A stretch of DNA of 64,000 nt, from assembly GCF_044901685.1 (NCBI RefSeq), contig NZ_JBJDPS010000003.1:434001-498000 (forward strand), written 5' to 3'. Within the stretch, counting starts at the first letter, position 1, and each line of letters opens with the position of its first letter. The notes below the pieces were generated by a model. The model ran no database searches. It was not told where the DNA came from and was given only the letters and a program-made list of their open reading frames with translations. Below, piece by piece: positions 47,901 to 56,935 of the stretch. This stretch comes from Micromonospora_G sp044901685. GTDB taxonomy: Bacteria > Actinomycetota > Actinomycetes > Mycobacteriales > Micromonosporaceae. The position numbers and the translations under genes were made by a program.

Positions 47901-50807
47901 TCAGGCGAGCAGCGCCTCCAGCCGGCGGTTGACCGCCGCCAGGGTGGCCCGGACGACCGCCTGGCGCGGATCACCCGCGACCAGTGCCGAACCGGCGAGC
48001 TGCTCCACCCACCCGTCGCAGACCAGCAGCACGACCACGGTGGCGACCTCGCAGTTGCCGAACGGCACCACCGCCGCGTGCTCGACAAAACAGCGGCCGG
48101 TCTCGGTCACCCGTTCCGAGGTGTTCAGCAGTTCGTCGATCGCGGCGGCGGCGGCGACCGCGCAGAGCCTCAGCACGTACCCGTCGACCGCCGGGCCGGT
48201 CGCCAGCCCTTCGGCGCGTTGGGCGGCGGCGGCGAGCCGTACCTCGACGGTGGCCTCCAGGCCGAAGGTGCTCACCTGGACGTGGTCCAGCACCACCCGG
48301 GGGCCGGGCGGCCCGCCCGGGTTGAGCGGTCGCGAGGGCGCGGTCTCGGTCGTGGTCGGCTGGCCACCGGAGTACGACGCACCGGCGGTGACCGGGCTGC
48401 CGGTGGCCGTACCGGAGACGTTGGACATGCCGGAGACGCTGGACGTACCGGAGACGCTGGACGTGTTGGCGGAACTCCCGCCGCGTTCGTCGACGGCGGC
48501 CCGGCCCTGGTGGCTGGGACGACGCCGACGCGCCGCCTCGTCCGGCCCGCCCTCGGGCGTGCCCCGACGCCCGTCCTGCTCCTCGGGCACCGGCGGACCG
48601 GAGGTCGGCACGGCGGAGACGGGGACACCGGAGACCGGGGCACCCGGCAACATCCCGCCGGGCAGCGGGGTGCCCGGCAACATCGCCCCGGGGACCGGCG
48701 TACCCGGAAGTTTCGGCGCTGCGGCGAGCCCCATCCGGTCCTGGAGCAGCCTGGCCACCTGACGGCTCACCTCGGCCGGGTCGGCGCCGTCGGCGAGATC
48801 CAGCCGCAGGCTGTGCGCGCCGGCGGGAGTGGTGGTCAGGGACGCGTCGCGCACCCCCGGCACGCCACGGACCGCGGCCAGGATGGCCTTGACGTCGAAG
48901 CCGTCCGGGCGCTCCCGAGGCTGGGCCGGTGCGTCGTCCCGGCGCAGGTGCGTCGCGATCCGGGCCAGTTCCGGCGTCTCGGCCGACTGTTCGCCCGCGA
49001 TCGGCTCCGGCATGGTCGGTACGTCCGGCTCGGCCGGGACCCGCTGCGGCAGCGCCTCCGGCTCGATCTGGTGTCCCGGACCGCCCGCCTCGGCTCCGGA
49101 CGCGGTGGGGTAGCCCGGATAGGGCGCCTCCCACGGCCGCTCGGCGGCGGGATAACCCGGTGGCCCACTGACCGGCATCGGCTCACCCGGCTCGCCGGGC
49201 ACCGGATAGCCACCCTGTCCTTGGGACGGATAGCCGCCCTGGCCCGGGGGCGGATAGCCACCCTGGCTCGGGGGCGGACCGTAGCCCGGACCGGGCTCGG
49301 ACGTCGGGGTCGGTTCTCCCGGCCAAGCCGGGGAGTCGTCGCGGCGGGCCCGCCGCGCCTCCGGCTCCGGGCTTGCCTTGGCCCACGGCGGTGCCCAGCT
49401 CGACGCCCAGCCGGGCCGGGACTGCTCGGCCTCGGGCTCGGGCTCACGCGCGGCGCGCGGCCACTCGGCACGGCTCTCGGCGGCCGCTGGCTCGGGCGCG
49501 GAACGGGACCAGTCGGGAGCGCCGGGGCCGCTGTTGCCGGCCCCGGCCTCGGACTCCGCCTCGTTACGTGTCCAGGACGCCACGGCGGCTCGTACCTCGC
49601 TGCCGGAACGGGCCCAGGCCGGGCGGGTCGACTCGCCCCCCTGCGCGCCGGTCTCCGGACGAGCCCAGGCCGGACGCGGTGGTTCGGCCCCGGAATCCCC
49701 GTCGGCACGCCCCCACGGTTTCCTGGCGCCGCCACCGCCCTCGGACATCGCGCTCGCCTGGGCCCAGTCCGGCCCGGCGCTCGCGTTCTCGCCCGTGGTG
49801 GTGGTGCGGGCCCACCCGTTCTGCGCACCGGAACTCGACCGGGCCCAGGCGGGACGCTCCTGGCTCGCCTCGGCGGGCGGCTCGGCCTGTCCCGGGTGCT
49901 CGTTCTGCTCGGTGGCGCCCCGGTGCCCGATCGGCTGGTCCCGGTCGGCGGGAAGCGTACCGGCCGGGCCGTTGCGGTCGGACTGACCCGGCTCGCCAGG
50001 AGCCGGAACCGACCGATTCGGCCGGACCAGGTCGTAGTTGGGTACGGCGCGCAGATTGCGGACCGGCTCGGGACCGCCCGTGCCCGGTGACACCGGTTGG
50101 GCCGGCGGGGCCGAGGCCGGGCTGTTCGCCTCCCGCCACCGCGCGGCACGGTCCTGCGCGCCCGGGTCGTCGGGCACGCCGGAGACCGGCGAGAGACCGC
50201 CCGCCGCCGGACCCGCCCCGCTGGTCGGGGAGTTTCCGAAGGGGTACCGCGCCGACTCCGGCTGCTCCGGTGTCTCGCCGGCTCCCGGACCCCGGTCCTG
50301 GCCGCCGGCCGGTCGGTCGGCGGCGGACCGCTCGGCCGGGGACGGCGGTCGGGGCGCCGGCACCGCGATCCGCTCGGGTCCGAAGTCGTCGAACTCGTCC
50401 TGGTACGGGTACGGCGGCCCGCTGGCCGGTGCCCGGTACGGCGCAACCGACTGCTCCGGGTAGTGCTGGTCCGGGTGCTGGTCCGGGTAGTGCTGGTCCG
50501 GATAGTGCCGTTCGTCATAGGCGTTGCCGTTGACGGGCTGCCCGGAATCGCGGGACGCGCCCCCGGGCGCCGGGTCGGCGTACCGCGAGGCGGGGTCACC
50601 CGCCCACGACGGTGGCGCCGGTGGCTCCACCGGCTGGCGCCACTGCGGCCGTGATCCGGGTCCGCCGTCGGCCGGATTGGCCGCGCGGGGCCAGCCCGAA
50701 TCGGCGGCTGCCCAACCACTGGCCGGCCGGGCCAGGTCACCGTGCGGACCTGCCCCGTTGCCGTTCTCGCCGGGTGCGGCGGCCCCGGGTTGCCCTGTTT
50801 CGTCCAC
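47901..50807 (-). CDS. 968-residue Pro/Gly/Ala-rich protein, unknown
   Basis: The N-terminal two thirds are low-complexity and probably disordered. They contain short tandem motifs such as YPDQHYPDQHPDQHYPEQ, GYPPPGQGGYPSQGQGGYP, and many repeats of RPAWARSxS or similar. Later come PGTPVPGAMLPGTPLPGGML and VSGTSSVSGMSNVSG. Two folded parts are visible: DVKAILAAVRGVPGVRDASL followed by VSRQVARLLQDRMG (about 645-705), and the last 135 residues (VVLDHVQVSTFGLEATVEVR, GRCFVEHAAVVPFGNCEVAT). No signal or membrane helix is seen, so it is cytoplasmic. It resembles large Micromonosporaceae hypothetical proteins and has no assigned function. Confidence 0.7.
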   Translation of the reverse strand: MDETGQPGAAAPGENGNGAGPHGDLARPASGWAAADSGWPRAANPADGGPGSRPQWRQPVEPPAPPSWAGDPASRYADPAPGGASRDSGQPVNGNAYDERHYPDQHYPDQHPDQHYPEQSVAPYRAPASGPPYPYQDEFDDFGPERIAVPAPRPPSPAERSAADRPAGGQDRGPGAGETPEQPESARYPFGNSPTSGAGPAAGGLSPVSGVPDDPGAQDRAARWREANSPASAPPAQPVSPGTGGPEPVRNLRAVPNYDLVRPNRSVPAPGEPGQSDRNGPAGTLPADRDQPIGHRGATEQNEHPGQAEPPAEASQERPAWARSSSGAQNGWARTTTTGENASAGPDWAQASAMSEGGGGARKPWGRADGDSGAEPPRPAWARPETGAQGGESTRPAWARSGSEVRAAVASWTRNEAESEAGAGNSGPGAPDWSRSAPEPAAAESRAEWPRAAREPEPEAEQSRPGWASSWAPPWAKASPEPEARRARRDDSPAWPGEPTPTSEPGPGYGPPPSQGGYPPPGQGGYPSQGQGGYPVPGEPGEPMPVSGPPGYPAAERPWEAPYPGYPTASGAEAGGPGHQIEPEALPQRVPAEPDVPTMPEPIAGEQSAETPELARIATHLRRDDAPAQPRERPDGFDVKAILAAVRGVPGVRDASLTTTPAGAHSLRLDLADGADPAEVSRQVARLLQDRMGLAAAPKLPGTPVPGAMLPGTPLPGGMLPGAPVSGVPVSAVPTSGPPVPEEQDGRRGTPEGGPDEAARRRRPSHQGRAAVDERGGSSANTSSVSGTSSVSGMSNVSGTATGSPVTAGASYSGGQPTTTETAPSRPLNPGGPPGPRVVLDHVQVSTFGLEATVEVRLAAAAQRAEGLATGPAVDGYVLRLCAVAAAAAIDELLNTSERVTETGRCFVEHAAVVPFGNCEVATVVVLLVCDGWVEQLAGSALVAGDPRQAVVRATLAAVNRRLEALLA

Positions 50808-50957
50808 CGTGCGCTCCTTGGTCGCCCCCGCTGAGGCTACCGTGTGGTGACAGTGGCGATAAGTTACAGCGGTGGGCTAATTCGGCGGCACGACGCGGTG
50901 CGTCGATCCGCTCTGATTGAGGTCGATGGTTGTGCGACGTGAGACACGGAGGTACCG

Positions 50958-51680
50958 ATGACCGCTGCTGCGGAGAACGGTGCGCAGACAGCAGGCCGAC
51001 CTACCCGTCTGCCCCGCTCGGCTCGGCGCAAGCAGTTGCTGGCCGCCGCACAGGAGGTGTTCGTCGCTCAGGGTTACCACTCTGCGGCGATGGACGACAT
51101 CGCCGAGCGGGCCGGCGTCTCCAAGCCGGTGCTCTACCAGCACTTTCCGGGCAAACTAGAGCTGTACCTGGCGCTGTTGGACACCCACGCCGAGGCGATC
51201 GTGGCGAGCGTCCGGGACGCGATGGCCTCGACCCCGGACAACAAGGAGCGGGTCAGCGGCGCCGTACGGGCGTACTTCGATTTTGTCGACCACAAGAGCG
51301 AGGCGTTCCGCCTGGTCTTCGAGTCGGACCTGCGTAACGAGCCGGCGGTCCGGGAACGGGTCGAACGGGTCGAGCAGGGCTGCATCGCCGCGATCGCCGA
51401 CACGATCATCTCCACCACCGGCGTACACCGGGCACGGGCCGAACTGCTCGCCTCGGGTCTGGTCGGCGCGGCCGAGACGGCGGCCCAGTTCTGGCTGGCC
51501 GGCGGCCGCCAGGTGCCGAAGTCCGAGGCGGAGGCGCTGCTCGCGGCCCTGTCCTGGCGCGGCATCGCCAGCTTCCCGCTCCAGGACGAAACCGGCTTGC
51601 CGCAGGACGAGAGCCGGTCCGACCACGGCGGGTCCGCCCGCCACGGGGCGAGTCGCGACCCTTCGAGCGAGTCGGCCTGA
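50958..51680 (+). CDS. TetR-family transcriptional regulator
   Basis: A 240-residue TetR regulator. The N-terminal HTH reads RRKQLLAAAQEVFVAQGYHS, then DDIAERAGVSKPVLYQHFPG. The ligand domain extends to about residue 205, followed by a disordered Ser/Asp-rich tail (DESRSDHGGSARHG). Start ATG 50958 with GGAGG upstream. It is divergent from the 968-residue protein gene, sharing a 150-base promoter region, and precedes the DUF3107 gene. Proteins of this subtype act as repressors of adjacent genes; its ligand is unknown. Confidence 0.92.
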   Translation: MTAAAENGAQTAGRPTRLPRSARRKQLLAAAQEVFVAQGYHSAAMDDIAERAGVSKPVLYQHFPGKLELYLALLDTHAEAIVASVRDAMASTPDNKERVSGAVRAYFDFVDHKSEAFRLVFESDLRNEPAVRERVERVEQGCIAAIADTIISTTGVHRARAELLASGLVGAAETAAQFWLAGGRQVPKSEAEALLAALSWRGIASFPLQDETGLPQDESRSDHGGSARHGASRDPSSESA

Positions 51681-51745
51681 CAGATACCTCCGCTCATCGG
51701 ATAGCCTTCGCAACGGCGAAGTATCGCCCTGGATGAGGAGGTCCC

Positions 51746-51970
51746 GTGGAGGTCAAGATCGGCGTGCAGTACGCGCCGCGCGAGTTGGTGCTGGAGAGCG
51801 CGCAGACGCCGGCCGAGATCGAGCAGATCGTGACCGACGCCATCGCGAACGACGGCACCCTGTCCCTGACCGACGAGAAGGGCCGCCGGATCATCGTCCC
51901 GGTGACCAAGGTCGCCTACGTCGAGATCGCCGAGGCGTCCCCCCGGGCCGTCGGGTTCGTCGCCCGCTGA
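51746..51970 (+). CDS. DUF3107 protein
   Basis: A 74-residue protein of the actinobacterial DUF3107 family. EVKIGVQYAPRELVLESAQT is followed by an EKGRRIIVPVTKVAYVEI core. GTG 51746 has AGGAGG seven bases upstream. The product is a small beta-rich, soluble protein of unknown role, conserved across Actinobacteria. It lies after the TetR gene and before the convergent ferritin-like gene. Confidence 0.9.
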   Translation: MEVKIGVQYAPRELVLESAQTPAEIEQIVTDAIANDGTLSLTDEKGRRIIVPVTKVAYVEIAEASPRAVGFVAR

Positions 51971-52104
51971 CCTGGTCCACGCCGGCGCGCTGACGTCCCG
52001 ACACCGGTCCCGACGGCCGGTCCGGGACGGGCACGCCGGCCTCGGGCGTCGGCTCGGGCACACCGGCTCGGTTCTCCCGGTCCGACAGCACAGCTCACCC
52101 GTCC

Positions 52105-52185
52105 CAGTCCGACCGCGTCGGCTCAGTCATCCAGTCCGACCGCGTCGGCTCAGTTGTTCAGTCCGACCGCCGCCATCCGGTCGGT
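52105..52185. repeat. 27-bp tandem repeat at the ferritin-like gene 3' end
   Basis: CAGTCCGACCGCGTCGGCTC units begin at 52105, 52132 and 52159, so the period is 27 bases and the third copy diverges after CAGTCCGACCGC. The stop of the minus-strand ferritin-like gene (52150) lies inside the second unit. The repeat seems to have grown from the gene's 3' end into the spacer. Confidence 0.78.
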
Positions 52186-52872
52186 GTGCGCGGCGGTCAG
52201 CCGCTGGAAGAGCGCCGGCACCCCCGGCTCGCCGCCGGCTCCGGCCGAGAGCAGCGCGGTCAACGTAACCCGCTCGCCGGCCAATCGCCCCGCCTGCGAC
52301 AACCCCTCGCCGACCAGCCGCCGGGCCCACATCGAGAGCCGGTTGGCCACCTTCGGGTCGGCGGCGATGGCGGCCCGGATCTCCGCACCCGCGAACTCGT
52401 CGTACCGCGAGTCGTGCAACACCTCCAGGACCAGTCGCCGGTCCGGCTCGCCGAGCCACAGGGCGATCTCCCGCAGGAAGTCGTCCGCGATCGCGTCCCC
52501 CACGTACGCCTTGGTCACCGCCTCCAGCCAGTCCCGGGGCTCGGTCGAGTCGTGATATCCCTGCAACGCGGTGGCGTACGGCGCCATCGCCTCGCCGGGC
52601 GCCGCCCCGAGTTCGGTCAACCGGTCCGCGATCCGGCGGTAGCTCGCCATCTCCCGCGCCGCCATCTCGCTCAACCTGGCTCGGCGGGACAGGTCAGGGG
52701 CCAACCGGGCGTCGGCGGCCATCCGGTCGAAGGCCGCGAGTTCCCCGTACGCCACCAGGCCGAGCAGGTCGGTCACCGCCTCGGCCGGCGGTGCGATGGT
52801 CGCCGTACCGGACACCGGGGTCGATACCCGTACACCGGGAACGTGGTACGGGGATTCGCTGGGACCAGACAC
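52150..52872 (-). CDS. ferritin-like fold-containing protein
   Basis: A 240-residue helical protein of the ferritin-like superfamily found widely in Actinobacteria. The four-helix core includes LLGLVAYGELAAFDRMAADA, ARLSEMAAREMASYRRIADR, and later DDFLREIALWLGEPDRRLVL, with glutamates spaced as in di-iron proteins (E in YGELAAF and EMAAREM). The exact metal residues cannot be fixed. It may be related to MiaE-like tRNA hydroxylases. GTG or ATG 52872 gives a Ser/Pro-rich start. It converges on DUF3107 and is divergent from the helicase leader. Confidence 0.78.
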   Translation of the reverse strand: MSGPSESPYHVPGVRVSTPVSGTATIAPPAEAVTDLLGLVAYGELAAFDRMAADARLAPDLSRRARLSEMAAREMASYRRIADRLTELGAAPGEAMAPYATALQGYHDSTEPRDWLEAVTKAYVGDAIADDFLREIALWLGEPDRRLVLEVLHDSRYDEFAGAEIRAAIAADPKVANRLSMWARRLVGEGLSQAGRLAGERVTLTALLSAGAGGEPGVPALFQRLTAAHTDRMAAVGLNN

Positions 52873-53159
52873 GGTCGCACGTTACCGCCGATGTAACGCA
52901 CGCCACAGCTTTACCCCCCGGCGTGACCCCGGTCAGCCGGAGTAGGGGCGACATTTGCCCGGCTCAGGTAACATGGAGCAGTTGCCGCAGGTCTCGAGAG
53001 CATCGAGTCAGGTTTCGAGAGCATCGAATTCCTTCCTGCGGCGCGCGTGCGGCCCGGTTCTGCCCGGCATTCAGCCGAGAACCGTGTGGCCCGCGCCACA
53101 CCGAGACAGCGCCCTACGGACTGACGGGGCGCACCACGAGAGGGCACCCCCACAACCAC
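52873..53159 (+). promoter_or_regulatory. long structured leader of the DEAD-box helicase gene
   Basis: The 287-base gap upstream of the helicase holds two identical 13-mers TCGAGAGCATCGA (52994-53006 and 53015-53027, 21 bases apart). They are framed by GCCGCAGG and CCTGCGGC arms (about 52984-52991 and 53034-53042). Helicase leaders often control their own expression; cold or stress control is inferred. No protein of the right size is encoded. Confidence 0.55.
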
Positions 53160-54914
53160 ATGAGCGATCACATCGAAGAAATCATGGCTGGCCAGGCATT
53201 GGCCGCCGACGCTCCGGTACGTCCGGAAGCCCCGACCTTCGCCGCCCTGGGCGCGCGTCAGGAGACCGTCGACGCGCTGGCCGCGGTCGGTATCGTGCGC
53301 GCGTTCGCGATCCAGGAATACGCCCTGCCGATCGCACTGCGCGGCACCGACCTGATCGGACAGGCGCCCACCGGCACCGGCAAGACGCTCGGTTTCGGCG
53401 TACCGCTGCTGGAGCGGGTCACCGCACCGGCCGAGGGGAGCGACGGGATCCCGCAGGCGCTGGTGGTCGTACCAACCCGCGAACTGGGCTTGCAGGTGGC
53501 GAAGGACATCGCTGCGGCCGGAAAGACGCGTGGCGTACGGGTGCTGCCGATCTACGGCGGCGTCGCGTACGAGCCGCAGGTCGACGCGCTGCGCAAGGGC
53601 GTGGAGATCCTGGTCGGCACGCCCGGCCGGTTGATGGACCTGGCCAAGCAGAAGCACCTGCGGCTCGACCGGGTGCACGCGCTGGTGCTCGACGAGGCCG
53701 ACCGGATGCTCGACCTGGGCTTCCTCGACGACGTCGAGAAGATCCTGGCGATGCTGCCGGAGAAGCGGCAGACCATGCTCTTCTCGGCCACCATGCCGGA
53801 CCCGATCGTCACGCTGTCCCGGCGTTTCCTGCGCCAGCCGGTCACGATCCACGCCGGTCACACCGCCGAGACCGGGCCGTCGCCGCAGACCCAGCAACTC
53901 GTCTACCGCACCCACTCGATGAACAAGGTCGAGATCGTCGCCCGGATCCTCCAGGCCGAGGGGCGCGGGCTCACGATGATCTTCACCCGGACCAAGCGGG
54001 CCGCCGACCGGGTCGCCGAGGACCTGGACTTCCGGGGTTTCGCGGTCGCGGCCGTACACGGTGACCTGGGCCAGGGCGCCCGCGAGCGGGCGCTGCGTGC
54101 CTTCCGTACCGGAAAGATCGACATCCTGGTCGCGACCGACGTCGCGGCACGGGGTCTCGACGTCACCGGTGTGACGCACGTCATCAATTACGACTGCCCG
54201 GAGGACCAGGACACCTACACCCACCGGATCGGCCGGACCGGCCGCGCCGGTGCCACCGGTGTCGCGGTCACCTTCGTCGACTGGGACGACATGCCCCGGT
54301 GGCGGATCATCGACAAGACCCTCGGGCTCGAGATGCCGGAGCCGCCGGAGACGTACCACACCTCCCCGCACCTCTACACCGACCTGGACATCCCGACGAA
54401 CATCTCGGGCACCCTGCCGACCGCCGAGCGCACCCGCGCCGGGCTCTCCGCCGAGGTCGAGGAAGACCTCGGCGGCCGGTCCCGGGGCGCACGCCGCCCG
54501 GAGGGCCGCGACGGCGGCGGCCGGGGCGGGGCCTCCCGTGGCCGGGGACGCCGGGAGAGCGGCGGACGGTCGACCGGCGGCGGCGACGTCGGCGTGGAGA
54601 CGACCGACGAGGTCGTCCGGACCAGCACCCGGCAGCGGCGCCGTCGTCGTGCCGGCGAGGTTGTCGCCGGGGCGGAGACGAGCGCGACCAGCACCTCCGC
54701 GAACGGCGCCGGCACCGGCAGCGCCGTTCCGACGGTCACGTTCAACGACGGCAGTGGACCGGCGGACGGGTCCGCCGACGGCGCCGAGAGCGCCGGCACC
54801 GGCCGGACCCGTACCCGGCGGCGTCGTCGCGGTGGGCGCGGTTCACGGGGTACGGCGACCGACACCGGTACGACCGACGGCGGTCAGGGCGACGCCGGCC
54901 CGGCCGACGCCTGA
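53160..54914 (+). CDS. DEAD-box RNA helicase
   Basis: A 584-residue ATP-dependent RNA helicase. All core motifs are visible: Q-motif near FAIQEYALPIAL, GQAPTGTGKT (Walker A), PTRELGLQV, VLDEADRMLD (DEAD), FSATMPD, and C-terminal MIFTRTKRAADR, ATDVAARGLDV and HRIGRTGRAG. A basic Arg/Gly-rich tail follows (about 430-584), typical of RhlE/CsdA-like helicases acting in ribosome assembly or mRNA decay. The ATG at 53160 starts SDHIEEIMAG; the open frame upstream runs through the leader and is not used. No downstream cotranscribed gene is evident. Confidence 0.94.
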   Translation: MSDHIEEIMAGQALAADAPVRPEAPTFAALGARQETVDALAAVGIVRAFAIQEYALPIALRGTDLIGQAPTGTGKTLGFGVPLLERVTAPAEGSDGIPQALVVVPTRELGLQVAKDIAAAGKTRGVRVLPIYGGVAYEPQVDALRKGVEILVGTPGRLMDLAKQKHLRLDRVHALVLDEADRMLDLGFLDDVEKILAMLPEKRQTMLFSATMPDPIVTLSRRFLRQPVTIHAGHTAETGPSPQTQQLVYRTHSMNKVEIVARILQAEGRGLTMIFTRTKRAADRVAEDLDFRGFAVAAVHGDLGQGARERALRAFRTGKIDILVATDVAARGLDVTGVTHVINYDCPEDQDTYTHRIGRTGRAGATGVAVTFVDWDDMPRWRIIDKTLGLEMPEPPETYHTSPHLYTDLDIPTNISGTLPTAERTRAGLSAEVEEDLGGRSRGARRPEGRDGGGRGGASRGRGRRESGGRSTGGGDVGVETTDEVVRTSTRQRRRRRAGEVVAGAETSATSTSANGAGTGSAVPTVTFNDGSGPADGSADGAESAGTGRTRTRRRRRGGRGSRGTATDTGTTDGGQGDAGPADA

Positions 54915-55099
54915 TTCCTCGACATTTCTCGACATTCCTCGACGCCTGATTCCTTGACGTCGGGCCGATCGGGGACGTCGGGCCGATCGAGCGGGTCGCG
55001 GCGGGCGGGCTGAGCCTGGCCGGCCGGAGGCGACCCACTCGATCGGTGCCACCCGGCGTCGGCAATTCCCGAACCCGTGCTGGAGAAGGCCAGGTAGCC
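54915..55099. repeat. spacer with short degenerate repeats
   Basis: TTCCTCGACATTTCTCGACA, then TTCCTCGAC, gives imperfect 10- to 11-base repeats at about 54917-54942. GACGTCGGGCCGATCG occurs twice in tandem at about 54957-54992. No gene is supported in the spacer. Confidence 0.6.
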
Positions 55100-56254
55100 G
55101 TGCCGGAACAACTCGAACTCGCCCTCGCCGAGGTGCGTGCGCTGCTGCTCGCCCCCGGACTGACCCGGGCGGTGGCGGCCGGCCGGCGTCGGGGACAGGC
55201 ACCCACCCTGGTCCGCGCCGAGGTCCGACCGGTCACCCTGAAGGCCGGACCCCGGCTTCAGATCGCCACCTTCGACGGGTCCCGGCCGCACACCCGCAAC
55301 GTGGCACCGGGCCCGGAATCGGACGCGGCCGTGGACGCGCTGCTGGCCGAGCCATTCGGCAACTGGCACGTGGAGACCGCCTCCGCGACGGTCCAGGTAC
55401 GGGTGACAAAAAAGGGCGACGCGCAGGTCCACCGGGCCGCCGCCGAGCGCGCTCCCGCCCCGCCGGCCGGGAACGACCGGGCGAAGGAGTACCTGCTCGA
55501 TCCCGGCGACCCGCTCTTCGCCGCCATCGGCGGCAACGGGGCGAAGCGTCGGCAGGTCGACGCGTTCCTGCGGGCGCTCGCGGCCACCCTGCCGGGCGAG
55601 CTGACCGGTCCGTTGCGGGTGGTCGACCTCGGCTGCGGCAACGCGTACCTGACGTTCGCCGCGTACCGGTACCTGAGCGGACGGGGAGTGGACGTCGAGG
55701 TGGTCGGCGTCGACGTACGCGAGGACCAGCGGCAGCGCAACACCGAACTGGCCGAGCGACTCGGCTACGCCGACCGGGTACGTTTTGTCGCCGGCACCAT
55801 TCTGGACGCGGTTGTCGAACCCGCGCCGGACCTGGTGCTGGCCCTGCACGCCTGCGACACCGCCACCGACGAGGCGCTGGCCAGGGCGGTGCGCTGGGAC
55901 GCGCGCTGGGTGCTCGCCGCGCCCTGCTGCCATCACGACGTGGCCCGGCAACTGCGGGGCAGGCCGGCTCCGGAGCCGTACGACCTGCTCACCCGCGAGG
56001 GCATCCTGCGGGAGCGGTTCGCCGACGTACTCACCGACGCGCTCCGCGCCGGGCTGCTCCGGCTGCACGGGTACCGGACCGAGGTGGTCGAGTTCGTCGA
56101 CAGTCAGCACACCCCGCGCAACCTGTTGCTGCGCGCCCGCCGGACCGGCACCGAAGCGACGCCCCAGCAGCGGACGGAGTACGAGGGCCTCGTGTCACAG
56201 TGGCAGGTGAAACCACACCTGCGGACCCTGCTCGACCGGCCGACCGCCGACTGA
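55100..56254 (+). CDS. SAM-dependent methyltransferase (Methyltransf_32-like)
   Basis: A 384-residue protein with a class I methyltransferase core. VVDLGCGNAYLTFAAYRYL is the SAM-binding motif I, followed by VDVREDQRQRNTELAE, LALHACDTATDEAL and a PCCHHD motif. The ALHACDTATD and PCCH blocks are characteristic of PF13679/TRMT13/METTL25-like enzymes. A distinct N-terminal domain (about 1-125) is of unknown fold. The substrate may be RNA or a small molecule. GTG 55100 is taken; the frame reaching 55046 has no ribosome-binding site. It lies downstream of the helicase, possibly with its own promoter. Confidence 0.8.
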   Translation: MPEQLELALAEVRALLLAPGLTRAVAAGRRRGQAPTLVRAEVRPVTLKAGPRLQIATFDGSRPHTRNVAPGPESDAAVDALLAEPFGNWHVETASATVQVRVTKKGDAQVHRAAAERAPAPPAGNDRAKEYLLDPGDPLFAAIGGNGAKRRQVDAFLRALAATLPGELTGPLRVVDLGCGNAYLTFAAYRYLSGRGVDVEVVGVDVREDQRQRNTELAERLGYADRVRFVAGTILDAVVEPAPDLVLALHACDTATDEALARAVRWDARWVLAAPCCHHDVARQLRGRPAPEPYDLLTREGILRERFADVLTDALRAGLLRLHGYRTEVVEFVDSQHTPRNLLLRARRTGTEATPQQRTEYEGLVSQWQVKPHLRTLLDRPTAD

Positions 56255-56273
56255 CCCGTCCCGCCGACGTCGG

Positions 56274-56681
56274 TCAGTACTGGCGGTCGCCGTTGCTGTC
56301 GCCCGGCGTACGACCGGACGGGCTCGCGGTGTCGTAGACGGCGGTCGGGAACGGTACGACGTTGCCGGTGCTCTCGGGCTCCGCGTTGCCGACGGCGGCG
56401 AACGCGTTCCAGGAGATGTCGACGAGCAGTCGCTTGAGCTCCGCGTGCCGTTGCGCGGCGTCGCGTTGCAGCGCCATCCGGACGCCCAGCAGCACCGATA
56501 CCAGGGTGGTGATGATGGTGCCGGTGGCGGCCAACACGTGCAGACCGGTGGCGTTCGTCCCGGTGAAGACGAGGACCAGCAGCCAGGCCCAGAAGCCGGC
56601 CGCGAAGAGCGCGGCCTTGACCACGAAGAACAGGCTGATCGCCCCGGGTCGGTGCGGGAGCGGTGAGGCTGGAGTGGCCAC
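56274..56681 (-). CDS. small membrane protein, unknown
   Basis: A 135-residue protein with two hydrophobic helices, ISLFFVVKAALFAAGFWAWL (about 15-40) and the following VLAATGTIITTLVSVLL (about 49-66). A charged cytoplasmic tail with EPESTGNVVPFPTAVYD follows. The charged MALQRDAAQRHAELKRLLVD segment after the second helix may form a coiled helix. No family is recognised. It is convergent with the methyltransferase and faces away from the HTH gene. Confidence 0.55.
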   Translation of the reverse strand: MATPASPLPHRPGAISLFFVVKAALFAAGFWAWLLVLVFTGTNATGLHVLAATGTIITTLVSVLLGVRMALQRDAAQRHAELKRLLVDISWNAFAAVGNAEPESTGNVVPFPTAVYDTASPSGRTPGDSNGDRQY

Positions 56682-56935
56682 GTGTACCTCTGCATTCGCC
56701 TTGCTCGGAAACGCCGATGAATCATCGACGACAGACGACGTGCGCGGTCTCCCCCCGGGCCGGCGGTGGCCGACCGATCCGCGCGAGGGTCGAGCATAGT
56801 GGATTCAAACGATCACCAGGAGTGCTGGTCGGCACGGGTGCCACGATCTCCGCGACAGTCCCGGCCACGAGACCGGTCGATGCCTACCTGAGTGGCGACG
56901 CGTCCGGTTGGCACTAGGCTCAGGGGGCAAAGGTC

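Noticed and set aside
48078..50090. Large plus-strand frame opposite the 968-residue gene
   Set aside because: Antisense frame with Arg/Gly composition; the minus-strand gene has better codon positions and folded segments.
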